In this document: in pieces, positions 34,420-46,499 of the stretch | Numbering within the stretch: position 1 is the first letter of the stretch | How the letters are laid out: every line of letters begins with the position of its first letter | Assembly (NCBI GenBank): GCA_023213395.1 | Contig: CM041465.1 | Span: 194,935,741-194,999,740 of the forward strand | Direction of reading: 5' to 3' | Source: Cycas panzhihuaensis | Taxonomy: Eukaryota; Cycadophyta | DNA: 64,000 bases | The notes under the pieces: model-generated | What the model was told of the DNA's origin: nothing | Databases searched by the model: none | Seen by the model: only the letters and a program-made list of their open reading frames with translations | Program-made: the position numbers and the translations under genes

Positions 34420-35270
34420 ACATAAAATTTTCCTTCATCCAAATACTAAATCTCAAAGGTAGAGGTAGAGACCAATAAACCTAAAAATTAGACACTTGAC
34501 TTGGAAAGAGATTGAAAAATTAAGAGATACAGATATTAGCTTTCTAATTTGATTTTCCAAGTGGTTGGAATACCTAGTTCTAATAAGGAAAAAGAATGGG
34601 GAAATAAGGTTATGCATGGACTTTATAGATCTCAATAAACATTCTTTGAGTGATAAACATCTATTACCCTACATGAAGAAACTACTATAGTTAATTACAA
34701 GCTCATAAATGATGCCACTTTTGGATGTTTTTTTGATCTTAATTAGATAGTAATAGATGGAAAAGATTGATACAAGATGGCATTCACTACTTTTAGGGGC
34801 ATATTTGTCTATAAAAGGATGCATTTTGGGCTTTCAAATACAATGGTCAATTTCTAAAGGGCTATGGATCAGACATTCAAGGACCTAATATTTTAAATTA
34901 TAGTTGTATATATTGATGATATAGTACTTTTTTTATAAAATAGAACCAATCCTATTAATCACTTGAAGCAAGTATTTAAGGGGTGTAGATAATTTGGTAT
35001 CTCTCTGAACCTAAAGAAGACTATTTTTGGGTTACTAATGAAAAATATTAGGACATGTGATCTCTTTAGAAGGAACTTGCATTGATCCTAAAAAGATAAG
35101 CGTAATTAGAGAACTTACTCTACCTACCAATAGAAAGGCAATACAATCTTTCTTTGGCAAGGTTAATTTCCTCAAAAATTTATTTTAGGATTTGGCAGGA
35201 TATCATTGCTTATCAATAAGTTATTAAAGAAGGATGTTGCATTCAAATGAGCCCAACTTACATGAGAGGC
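34420..35270 (+). pseudogene. C reverse transcriptase
   Basis: Ty3-type RT blocks: WKEIEKL (34500-34520), FSKWLEYLVLIRKKNGEIRL, CMDFIDLNKHSL (34615-34645) and LPYMKKLL. A later stretch has the finger/palm region around 34770-34930 with several frame changes; the YVDD-like YIDD appears at 34910-34921. The thumb FFGKVNFLK-like block lies at 35150-35175. It is badly decayed. Confidence 0.75.
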
Positions 35271-35690
35271 TTTTGAATCAATCAAGTAGGTAATCATTGA
35301 AACTCCTATATTAGTATAACCAAAATTTGCTCTAAATGTCATAATATATACATATGCTTCAAAGGGTACCTATGTTGCAATGTGGCTATAAAAGAATGAG
35401 GAGGGAGAAGAAAAAATGATAGCCTTTCTAAGTAGAACATCAAAATACTATCATCCAAAATACACAAAGATTGAGAAATAGGCTTATCCCTTGGTGAATG
35501 TCATTAAAGATTTTAGTCCATACATTGGATATAATCATATAATTGAACATGTTCCTTTAATCCCTGTAACTATGATGCTCTCTAAAATTGATTATTCTAG
35601 GAGATGGGTTAGATGGTTGTCAAAGATTCAAGAATTTGATCTAGAATCTAAGCCATTAAAGGCCAGGGCTTTTGTAAAATAATTACAAAA
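35271..35690 (+). pseudogene. C canonical RNase H
   Basis: The gypsy RNase H that follows RT. Blocks are IIYTYASKGTYVAMWL, MIAFLSRTSKYYHPKYTKIE (E of the catalytic set), LVNVIKDFSPYI, IIEHVPLIP and RRWVRWLSKIQEFDLE. The open part is 35491-35682. It degrades template RNA during cDNA synthesis in the intact family. Confidence 0.8.
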
Positions 35691-37020
35691 GTGGAGATAC
35701 AAAAGATCTTGAAGCTTGAACAAGAGCTAGAAGAGTTGGAAGAATACATGATTATTAACTATGTCCCTTAAGATAAATCACCTAAGTGTTATTAGCTATA
35801 GAGGGATATTCAATATTATTTAAGAAAAGTGAATGCCTTCCTCATTTAGGTAGAAGAGGTCATAGATTATTAAAGTTAAGAGTAGTACCATATGTTATAA
35901 TTAATGACAAACTTTATAGAAGAGGGTATGATGGAGTGCTATTAAGATGCTTGAATATGAAAGAGGCATATTAATTAATTCAAGAGTTTCATTTAGGAAT
36001 GTATGGTGGATAGGGTCAGTTTGTTTTGGCTTACTATTTTCAAGGATACATATCAAAAGATTAGAAGATGTGAAGTCTGTTAAAGATTTATAGGAAAGTA
36101 GAAGTTAAGTGTTATTCCATTGAAAGAAATTTATGCCAACAACCATTTGAGAGGTGGGGTTTGGACTTCATAGGTCCCATAAACCCACCCTTAAGTAAAG
36201 GTCATATATACATTCTTATTACTACATATTACTTCACTAGATGGACTAAAGTAATCACTACTAAGTGGGCTACTACCAAAATAGTTACTAGTTTTCTAGA
36301 AGAGATTATAATGCTAAGATTTAATGTTCCCCCTTTCCTTATATTAAATAATGGAATAAACTTTATATCTACTAAAATGATTAACTTCTATAATAAAAAT
36401 GGGATTTGCTTGAATACATCCTCCAACTATTACCCATAAGGAAATAGATTATCAAAATTAATAAATACAAATCTTATTAGAATCCTAAAGAGGATGGTCA
36501 AGTAGAACCAAAGAGATTGGTACATAAAGGTTTACTAAACTCTATGGGTTAATTGGACTATGACTAAAGAGGCATTAGATTATTCTCCATTTTTGATGCT
36601 ATATACTAAGGATGACCTATTTCTATCTAATTTACTTTTAGATGTTCTTTTATTAGTAAATTGTGAGGGGTTACATCCACTTGATAAAAGGATGATGGGC
36701 TTGGTAGCTTTGGAAGAGAAAAGGGCCAAAGTGAAGGAAAAATTTCTCAAACGTCAATTAAAGATGAAGAAATACTTCTGTGAGAAATTTACCTTGAAGA
36801 AGTATTTCCATCTTTGAGACAAGGTTTCTAATATAGGATAGAGCCAAGGAAAAGCTAGGTGCACATAGGAAGTTTGATTGTATCTGGCTAGGGTTGTTTA
36901 TCATATTAGAGGAAGTGGGCACCATTACTTCTAGATTAAAAAATATTTAGGGAGAGAAGCTCGATATTCTAGTAAATGGTAGGTTCTTGAAACCTTTATT
37001 CTAAATTAAATGATACAAGT
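35691..37020 (+). pseudogene. C integrase
   Basis: HHCC region: LYRRGYDGVLLRCL (35915-35955), then EFHLGMYGG. DDE core: RWGLDFIGPINPP (first Asp, about 36165), FLILNNGINF (second Asp changed to Asn, about 36345), NYYP-GNRLSK (third block, the Glu not evident). A C-terminal charged region has KRAKVKEKFLKRQLKMKKYF. Two catalytic residues appear lost. It ends near 37010 with a GRFLKPLF-type tail and no chromodomain. Confidence 0.8.
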
Positions 37021-37165
37021 TATTTATCTATATATCTATCTATCAATATATAGATATATATCACATATCTTGTAATATTATATATAACTTTCTTTTTCAA
37101 TAGTAAGGATAGGTTTAGTTTATGTGTGCTTTATGTAAAGTTAGAATAAGAAGTAAAGAGGCCTA
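37021..37165 (+). promoter_or_regulatory. C 3' UTR and polypurine tract
   Basis: An AT-rich stretch with repeated tatctata motifs is followed by aataagaagtaaagagg (37146-37162), a purine tract directly before the 3' LTR. Confidence 0.6.
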
Positions 37166-40033
37166 TGTTACCCCTTTAGGGTATAACATTAAATATTTTA
37201 AGTTTGGATGTTAATGATAATAGTTAAATAAGTATAAGTAGATGTTGATTTGGCTAAGGGGATATGTAAATATAATTTTGAGCATGAATGAAGAAGAAAG
37301 AGAAGTATAGATTATTATAATGCTAAGTCTTTTAGGCCATTTAATTTATTATTTATACAAGAAATATGTAGGGGTAGAAATTTTTGGGATACATTATTTG
37401 TGGAAGAGAAAATTTGAAAATAAATGTCTATGAATAAAGTTCCTACAATATAACCTGTCCATGGAAGGAGGCCCCACGTGCATTTGGTTTGCTCAAAAGT
37501 GTTTCTTAAGGAAGATAGGTTTTATAGATAAATTCTTATGGGGGTGATAATTTGCAGAGGGAGTTAATTCCTTGCCCATGGAAGGTTGAAGTAAAGGTTA
37601 GAAGATAAGAAAAAGAAGCAATTTGTAGGAGGCATAACCCATAGGATTAGGAATTTATAGGGAATGGTCAATTTATCTACCATATAATGCCAAATTTCTT
37701 TCCACAACATGTGACCAATGAAAAGGTAGCTTGTAGGTGTGGTTTTTGTAGGACAAACAATTCATTGGGATGCAAGATGGGGGATATAAAAAGAGAGAGT
37801 AAGTAATCTCACATGGAGTCTTTCCATGTGAACAAAATTACATTCAAGTTTCAAGTGCAAAAAGGGTTTGTGCAGGTAACATACATGTGTGTTTACATTT
37901 TCATAACTGAAATGCACAACATAAGAGATCAAACACCTATAAAATATGTTTCTCATGAATAAGCATAGGGATGAATGAAATTTAATTTAGGTTATTGATC
38001 AAATGAGTACTGCAAAATCATAGGCATCGATCTTTGTGATTATATCCTAATAGTTCATTTCATTGGTGCAACAGTATCCCTTCAATCATTAGCATTGTTG
38101 ACATTAGAAAAGACATGAGGTGATATGTAGCTTATGAAAAACTAGTGTATAATAGTGAAGTTGGTGAATTACAAATTGGCCATTATATGCATATTCTATT
38201 TTATAAGTATATTTGGATATGAAGTGAAGATAAGTGACAACTATGAAGAATGTGTACCATGGAAGTGAAGGAGTTGAGGTATTGAGTTAGAGGGATTGTC
38301 AAGAGAGAAATTTTATTTAATATAATAGGTATTAGTAGAGAAATGATAACATGTAAATTATTGGTAATACTATAATAAGCTTGAAAGGTGTAGGTAATAA
38401 AATACTTAGAGTAAAGCCGAGAGCTAACAACTAATTATAGAAAACTAAAATAACTCAAATTGAATGGGTACTTTAGATATTTTCCTACTTAAAATTATTG
38501 GTCAAAGGTTTTAGAATTTGGTGAAGTAGAGTTAGACAAATATAAAATGTCTATCATGGAAGTAAAGCTAAAAAGAAGTGGTGGCCATGATAAAGGTGGT
38601 AAAAGAAGTGGACAAGGATAAAACAATAGCAACAATAATTAATGCACATTCATCACCCTAAGTTTCTATTAAAATTTTGTACACATATCTAATGAATAGA
38701 TATAATGGTACTAATAATAAAGAAATCAAACATTATAATTTTAGACACCTATATTTTGGTGGATAATAAATTATCATACTTATCTTTGATATCTATTTTG
38801 AAGCTTTAAAAGGTAGGAAGAATTTTCAAGTAATGCCTAGCTAACTTCCTAAAATTATAACAACTTAAAATGTAGTGTAGAAGAATGAAAATAATATTCA
38901 ATTGTATTTTCATAATTACAACTACCTTAATGACAATGATGATAGATTACCTACAATAGTTACTCAAAAGAAGAAAATGGGTTTGTTCAACTTAATGGTA
39001 GGAGATCCATTTTGTATTATACTAGTTACTATAATTATAATGAGAATTAGTGGTGTGTCTTGTGTATTATTCTCTATTTTACTTTCCTTAATGGCCTTGT
39101 TTCTATCTTTATATATTGTATCTTGTCATCTCCTTCTATATTTATTCTAATCCCATTATTTTCCTTTGAATGTTTATCTGTTAATCCATTTTCCTTTCCT
39201 CTTAGTAGGTTGCATGTACTTATGGGTAAAATCCTATTTCTAGTAAGCCTAATGGTTGGAAAACTCTTTGACAAGCATAAGATTTAGCTATTGAAGACCT
39301 CACCTTTGTTTGTTGATTTTGTTCTACTAGTTTATATTAGGGGATTTATTTGGGTAGCTTAAAGCACTCCATTATTTTTTATAATATGACTATAGAATTG
39401 TTTTGACCTAGATGCCTATAATTATAATCTAGTTTTTTGAAATTCAATAAAATAACTCCATTTGTTTTTAATTTGTTATGCAATGTATATAATGGCTTAT
39501 TGATGAATGAGATATTTCTTTTTAGGATTAAAGGCATACTCTATATTTTATCTTGTGCATATGAATGAATTCTCTCTTATACTTTCCTTAAGATCCATTG
39601 TTGATGATTGTATAAATGTTAGCTTAGCTTAGCCAATTATATTATATTTCCTTAATATTGGATGTTAAAGATATCTAATGCATTATTTTATTTTCTGTGG
39701 TGATGTTGATAAAAAATGTTATGAATGCTTAGTTACTCCTAGCAAAAATAAGTTTGTCATTGCACCTATATTTTTGTTTTATTTCCTCCCTTGTATTTTG
39801 GTATGTCACTTCAATAAAAGTCATTTGTCTCATTAGTTAAGCATGTGTTGATCAAGACAATCACTTATATTACTATTGGAATTATGCAATGGATAGAATA
39901 GGATGTCTTAATTCATGTAAATAAATTGAACCCACAAGTTGTGCACTTTCCTAGCATTAACTTGTGAACATGTAGACCAACACACAAAGGATGACTTGGA
40001 CTAGCATTAGGAATAGTTTAAGCTACAACATCA
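37166..40033 (+). repeat. C 3' LTR
   Basis: Starts TGTTACCCCTTTAGGG and aligns with 26415-29079. It carries about 240 bases (about 39140-39378) not in the 5' copy and only four AG units where the other has forty. ORFs inside (38902-39287) are without known relatives. Confidence 0.8.
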
Positions 40034-43000
40034 TCCAAGATTTTTAAATTAGAAACATAACTTATGCTAATCTAAGTAGGTAATCAAACATGATAAAACA
40101 TAATTGTAAAATAGAACAAGTGAAAGAGAGGACCCTTGGCCTCTAATATGCTTCCAAGAAACCATGGATCAAAGGTCATATATATAATAAATAAAAGCTT
40201 TATTCCATAGAGACAAAAGATGGATATATTAGAGAAACTCAAGAAGATTCAAAATAATAGATCATGTAAGAAGAACTACCCATACTAGAATTAAATGATA
40301 GACAACCATAGATGTCACTTATATCTATGACAAACATCTAGAGAGCAGATATAATAAAACTTTTTTTACTCTTAAGGAAAGATAAAGTACTAGTATTCAT
40401 TGATCAAGGGAGCATAAAGAATTTCATTAATAGTCAAGTTGCTAGATGTGTGACACTATAATAGAGGGAACATAATCATTTAAAATATCCATCCCATGAG
40501 TGCAATCAATAATTTTCCATGGGAAAATTAAACATCAATGTCTCTAGATCAAAAACTACTAATTCTATTTTGACTACTACACATTTTCAGTTAGAGGATT
40601 TGGTGTAGTCTTGAGAGTTGAATGACTGAGTACACTTGGAACCAATGCCCTAAATCATAATGACAATTTCATCAGGTTTAAAATGATTAGATAGTACTAA
40701 TAACTAGTTGGGATTAGTGCTCCTCAAACCTTAATTGACTTTGTTAAAAAAATAATTAAGATATTCTATAATATAAATGATGAATTAATTTCCAAGTTAT
40801 TTCCCATTTAATAAGAGGACACACTAGATGAATTATGGCTAGGACAAAGACAATAAGTAGATCAAATCTTAGATATCCGTTGAGATATATTCCAAGAGCG
40901 AATAAGGTCACTATTTTTCACTAGAAACATGGAGCATATGATAGAATTAGAACTTGGAAAAGGGCCAATTATATTATGACCCTATTGGTACAAACTTAAA
41001 TAGAAGACAAAAATAGAAAGACTCATATAAGAATGCTTGGGCATAGGTGTATTCACACTAAGCAAAAGTCCTCATGTAACTCCAATAGTACTAACATATA
41101 AGAAGGATGGCTTATGTAAATTATATATGGATTATTGCAACCTAAACAAGGTGATACTTAAAAATAAATATCTAATCCCTTAGATGGATGACATCATAGA
41201 TGAACTGCATACATGTAATCTAAATACTACTAATTCCCTTCCCTGTCAAACAATAAGATGCAAAAAAAGTGGCCTTTAGAATGCATTAGGTATTATATGA
41301 GCTTAAAATCATTCTATTTTAGTTACTTAATTCTCTAACAACATTGCAAGCTGATATGAATAATATTTTTACTTCTTATCTTAGGTTATTTGTCATGCTA
41401 TTTTTTTTTATAATATACAAATCTATAACAAAACATGGTAAGAACACTTGTCTCACCTTCGAAAGGTTCTATAAATCCTAAGAGACAATCTATTCTTTAC
41501 TAAAGGATCAAAGTGGCACTTTGGGAGATAAACATTGGAATATCTTAGGCATATTATTTTAGAGAAAGGAATCTAAGTAAACTCAACAAATATTTAGGTT
41601 ATATTAGACTAGCCCATTCCTAAAAAAGTATTCCAGTTACATAGATTCCTTGGACTAATAAAATATTATAAGAAGTTTCTTAAAGGAAATGCCATCATTG
41701 TAGACCAACTAATAAACCTCATCAGGATGAACAATTTCTAATGGAATGAAGAAGCAAACCAAATCTTTAAAAGACTAAAGGTAGAAATTACCATGACACT
41801 TGTCTTGATCATGTTAGACTTCTTACAAACCTTTATAATGGAATATAATTCTTTAAAAATAGGAATTAGAATACTCCTACTCTAAAATGACCTTCCTATG
41901 ACATATGAGAGAGGAAATCTCAACCTCTAAGAAAGAGCTAAGAGAACTTACAATAAGGAAATACTAGCAATCTTACATGCTTTATGTAAATGGAGATAAT
42001 ACATACCAGGGACAAAATTTATAGTACAAACAAATCATCAATAACCTAAAGTATTTTCCCTCCTAACCCAACCTATCTAAAGAACAACAAAAATAGGTTA
42101 GCAAGATACAATACAAGTCTATGATTTCAAAATCTCCTATAAAAAAAGGAAAGAAAATATAGTGGTAAATGCCTCATCTTAGAAATATGAAGAAATAAGT
42201 TACCTAGTAAGAACTATCCCACATCTTGATTGGCTAGGCAAACTACACTAAGAGTGCATCATAAAATAAGCCATATAGGCCAAAATTAATTAATGTATTA
42301 CCAAAATAGTAGGACCAAAATATAATATGAAGAGAAGCACCTTCCTTTACAAGGGAAGAATCTACTTACCGTATAACTCACACCTTAAAGATATCACACT
42401 TAAGGAACACCATTAATCCCTACTGACTAATTACTTTTGACTCTCCAAAATGTATGAGAGTAACAAAGCATCCTTATTTTGGGAAGGATTGAAGGCCATC
42501 ATAAAGAAATTTACCTTTGAATGTGATACTTCCCAAAGGTAAAATATAGAAAATATAAAAGCCTAATAAAAAATGGGGGAAAATATCAATGGATTTTCTA
42601 ACAAGCCTACCCAAATTCAAAGGAAAAGATACCTTATTCATGGTAGTGTATTGCTTAACAAAGTATGCCTATTTCATTCACATTCAATTTTTCATTAAGG
42701 AACTATAGATCATAGATGTATTTATGAAGAGTATTCACTAATTACTTGGGTTTCCCTAGAAGATAATTAGTGATTGTGACCTAAAATTCACCAGTTATTT
42801 TTGGAAGGATCTGTTTAAGCTTATAGGCACAAAACTCAACATGAGCACATTATGTCATCCCTAAACTAATGGGCAAACTAAAGTGTCAAATAAATATTTT
42901 AAAACTTATTTGAGGTTCTACACATAATATAACTAATCAAAATATATAAGTTAGATCTAGCTTATTAAATATTGGTGTAACATGAACCACCACTCCATAA

Positions 43001-43400
43001 TAAAGGGGGTCACCCTTTATGGAACTATATGGGTACCAATTGGTAGGCTATATCCAAACCATAATAAAGAATCTTGTGGCTAAATAATTGATCCTACAAT
43101 CTAACAAAATGTTATAAAAAACTCAAGCATAATTATGACACCATTATTAACAAAATAAAGCAATGAATTGACCTAAAATGAACCATCACTAAGTTTAAAG
43201 CTGGGGATTGGATTTATGTATAACTCTAACCATACAAACAAGCATCTCTTAGATAGGTAAAAAATGCTAACTAGCATCATAGTTATATGGACCATATTAG
43301 GTATGTCTAAAACTAGAAGAGGTAGCAAATGCTTTTACTCTCCCTTAGGGTAGTAGAATTTATGACATCATCTATTCTTCTATGTTCCTAGCCTTAAGGA
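40034..43400 (+). pseudogene. D pol (chromovirus-type gypsy): protease, RT, RNase H, integrase
   Basis: Heavily stopped plus-strand pol. Protease: LVFIDQGSIKNFI (40390-40430; DxG as DQG). RT: PIVLTYKKDGLCKLYMDYCNLNKV (about 41085-41150) and MDDIIDELH, with the central palm largely scrambled. RNase H: TYNKEILAILHAL (about 41948-41985). Integrase: LTKYAYFI-like block (42655-42680), [16 protein letters not shown] (second Asp, 42770-42815), STLCHP-TNGQTKVSNKYF (third block, where Lys-Val stands next to the expected Glu). This is the Ty3/gypsy order. The gag end and first protease part, 40034-40370, show only weak coding character. Confidence 0.75.
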
Positions 43401-43625
43401 AAATGTGGGATTTTATAAAGAGAAAATAATTGAATTACCAATAATTGACAAAGAAGGGAAACTAATAATTGAACAAAAAAGAATCCTAGACATTCATAAG
43501 AAGAAACCCTATTCTAGAGGGGTCATAAAGTACCACATTAAATGGAAGAATCTCTTAGAGCAAGAAGTGACATAGGAAATAGAACACTTCATCTAATAAC
43601 ATTCTTCTCTATCGACACTTTATGA
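43401..43625 (+). pseudogene. D chromodomain
   Basis: At the integrase C-terminus one frame reads IIELPIIDKEGKLIIEQKRI, then LDIHKKKPYSRGVIKYHIKWK, then NLLEQEVT-EIEHFI. The pattern YxxKWK...EVTWE is the chromodomain core, which targets chromoviruses to marked chromatin. The core Trp codon is a TAG stop, consistent with TGG to TAG. It places D in the chromovirus branch of Ty3/gypsy. Confidence 0.75.
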
Positions 43626-43652
43626 GCAAATCACTTTTTGAGGGGCAATACA

Positions 43653-44640
43653 TGTTATGAGCTATATCATAACAAAGATAGCATAAGCAACCCAATTTTA
43701 GTTTCCTTGCTAAGCCCATACTTGATGTAAATTCTTACTAACTTACATAGGCCAATGTTGTTTCCTTTTAAGAGCATGTATAGCTACCTTCATCTTACCC
43801 TAGGAACTGCCCACTATATATATGGGTTTCAACTAGTTTATTATGATCATTATTGATTTTAGACATTAGGGTTGAGTCCCACCCTTTGAGGAAGTAAGTT
43901 TTAGCTTATATCAACTTTCCTTTTAATTTTCTTTCACAAAATTCTACTTTTATATATTTATCTTATATAATTATTATTTTATACTTAATCATTTATAATT
44001 ATATTTCAATAGTAAATACATTTGTACCTTCATTAAGTTATTTTAGATTTTCAAAGGATCTTATCTTGTATTACTTACAAGTGTGATTTCTTTATATCAA
44101 AATAAGTGTTGCAAACCCTAGCTTTAAAGTTCTCTACACACCTCTTTATTAGAAGAGTATAATATAAAATTCTCTAGGAGATTCCTTCTGAATTGCCTAC
44201 TCACTCCTTATATGGGTGCTCACTTAATTTATTAATTATTTCAAATCAAGGTTAGCCTTAAGCAACTGTATTTATAAATCTAAGGTGAAGTTGACATTTA
44301 AAATTTTAAATCATGATTCCTTTTGAAGTTAATCTAAAGAAATTGTATTTATTACTCTAATCTTTAAATTGGTACAACTTTCTTATATATTGTCCTGTTG
44401 AGGCCTACTACCATATTTTCAAAGGAAATAAAGAGCTCCATGATATGATCCATGTATCTCCATTTGATTACATTTATTTAGGGTTATAATTTATAAAATA
44501 ATTAATCTCTTATAAATTTTAAAGGTGCCTTTATCTAATAGGGATGATGATGGAAATATGAGAGTTAGAGGGAGTGGCATAGTGCAACAAATAGCAAATC
44601 AAATCTCCAGCATAATGGTTATATTAATGAACACCAGGTT
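43653..44640 (+). repeat. D 3' LTR (approximate end)
   Basis: TGTTATGAGC follows tttttgaggggcaata, a typical purine tract and LTR start. A TATA-like ctatatatatggg lies at 43811-43824. The partner LTR would be left of the window, so the right edge is an estimate. Nothing coding is seen. Confidence 0.5.
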
Positions 44641-44829
44641 ATTCAGACCCCTTGAATAAATATGTAGGAATTAAGTAGGAACCCAACATCTACCACTGGC
44701 TAGTGTTTAGAAACACCATTAAGAAATTCACTCAAATGATGATACTATTTGGCTAAGTTGGTTACATAAAGCCCTATGCTAGCATGTGTTAATATATACC
44801 AATATTAGCCTAATGGGTATTATCTAATA
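44641..44829 (-). repeat. Copia E 3' LTR part
   Basis: The right edge is set by a purine tract on the minus strand (TATAGGGGAGAAA, 44830-44842) beside tatctaata. The minus-strand U3 contains ACACATGCTAGCATAGGG. I could not find a matching copy after 49300, so this LTR or the other is truncated, and the left edge is a guess. Confidence 0.4.
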
Positions 44830-44869
44830 TTTCTCCCCTATAATTCCTATTTGAGGAGACATCAGGCTT

Positions 44870-46360
44870 ATCTTTGAATTTGTTAAACTTAATCTTTCCA
44901 AGCACCTTAGTAAAAATATCTACCACATGCTCTTTTGTGTTGCATTAAGTCAACTCAATCTCACCTACCTAAACTAATTCTCTAATGAAATAATATTGAG
45001 TTTTAATATATTTCATTCTACCATGAAACACCAGATTTTGAGTCATTTGTATGGTACTTTGATTATCATATAATATTTGTATGAGGCCATCATGTTTTGC
45101 TTGTAAATCCTAGAGTAGTCTTCTTAGCCAAACTATTTCACAAGCTCTTGCTACCGCTACTTTGTATTCTACTTATGTAGTAGATAAGGATATCATGCTT
45201 TATTTCTTTGAACTCCAAGCTAATGTAGATTTTCTATGATCTATACATCCTACCTAATTTGAATCTTTATAACCAATTAATCTGGAATCTCTTGATGACC
45301 TATAATAAAGTCTGTGACTAATTGTTCCTTTCAAGTATCTGAGGAACCTCTTAATTACTTGCCAATGTTTCATCTCAGTCTTGTGCATAAACCTAGAAAC
45401 TACACTAATTGCATACATGATATCCAACTAAGTCAAAGTTAAGTAAATAAAACTATCAATCAATTACTTGTAGAGAGTAGGGTCAACTCATGTAGATTCT
45501 TCATAGTTAGATAATTTTATCCCAACTTCAGCTAGTATAGTAAGTGCCTTGTAATTACTCAAGTTGAACTTATGCAATAAGTCTAAATTGTACTTGCTTT
45601 GGGAAACAAATATTCCATTCTCATTTTTCCAAACTTCTAAGCCTAAGAAGTAGTGCATAAGTCCTAAATCAATCATTTTAAATTCTTTACATATACCTTC
45701 TTTGAATTTTTAGGACAAGTAAGGATCATTGCTTGTACAAATAAGGTCATCAATGTACAAGCCCATAATGAGTATTGATCTTCCTTCTATCTTGATATAC
45801 AAATTAGGATCATATTAACTTCTATAGAATCTTTTATCTATAAAGTACTTATCAATCCTAGAGTACCAAGCTCTAGGTACTTGTTTCAGTCCATACAAGG
45901 CCTTTTTGAGTATATAGACCTTGTGTTCTTCCCTTTTTACTTCAAAACTTTTGGGTTGTTGGATATAAATTTCTTCTTCTATATACCCATTCAAGAATGC
46001 ACTCTTAACATCTATTTGTTGAGCTATCTAACTCTCTTGTGTAGCTAAACCCATTATTAAATGAAATATCTCTATTCTAGTAACTGGTGCAAATGTCTTA
46101 TTCTAGTTAATACCTTTAACTTGTGTATATCCTTTGGTAATTAATCTTGCCTTATATTCATTGATTGTTTCATCCAATCTATATTTGGTCTTATAGACCA
46201 ATTTTATTCTAATTATATTTTTATTTGGTGGCAAATCAATTAACTCCCAAGTATTATTTTTAATTAAGGCATTATACTCTTCCTTCAGGATATCTTTCCA
46301 TTCATCTTTTGTACTAGCCCCTTCAAAGTTAGGAGACTCATTTGATTTTGTTACTTAACT
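44870..46360 (-). pseudogene. Copia E reverse transcriptase and RNase H
   Basis: Minus-strand copia RT. DLGLMHYFLGLEVWKNENGI is followed by SQSKYNLDLLHKFNL (45676-45540), the connection block. An active-site region near 45750 encodes ILIMGLYIDDL-type sequence. RNase H lies between 44870 and 45330, ending with the VDIFTKVL-type tail at about 44900. Stops are numerous. The order on the minus strand is gag (48.8 kb), IN (47 kb), RT, RH. Confidence 0.8.
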
Positions 46361-46499
46361 CGTTAAGGCAAAGTTAACTCTTTGAGAGTGAGTGGTCTTT
46401 CTCTCAAAGTTGTTATCTAAAATATTCAAATGATCATGAGCTTTAAATCCATTTTGGAACTTCTTGATTAAATGTAGAGGGTCCCACTTCATTTGGACT

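Larger units (their letters stand above)
26415..40033 (+). mobile_element. C: Tat/Athila-like Ty3/gypsy element with an extra RNase H
   Basis: Long direct repeats (26415-29079 and 37166-40033) bound gag, protease, an RNase H, RT, a canonical RNase H and integrase on the plus strand. No chromodomain follows integrase. LTRs differ at about 12 percent of bases in the first ~135 (hand count), so it is much older than T1. All coding regions carry many stops. A copia-like fragment (I) interrupts the gag-protease interval. No exact target duplication is visible. Confidence 0.82.

Noticed and set aside
26410-40038. Target-site duplication for C
   Set aside because: The bases beside the LTR starts and ends (ccatt against tcatc or tccaa) do not match for any LTR edge I tried.
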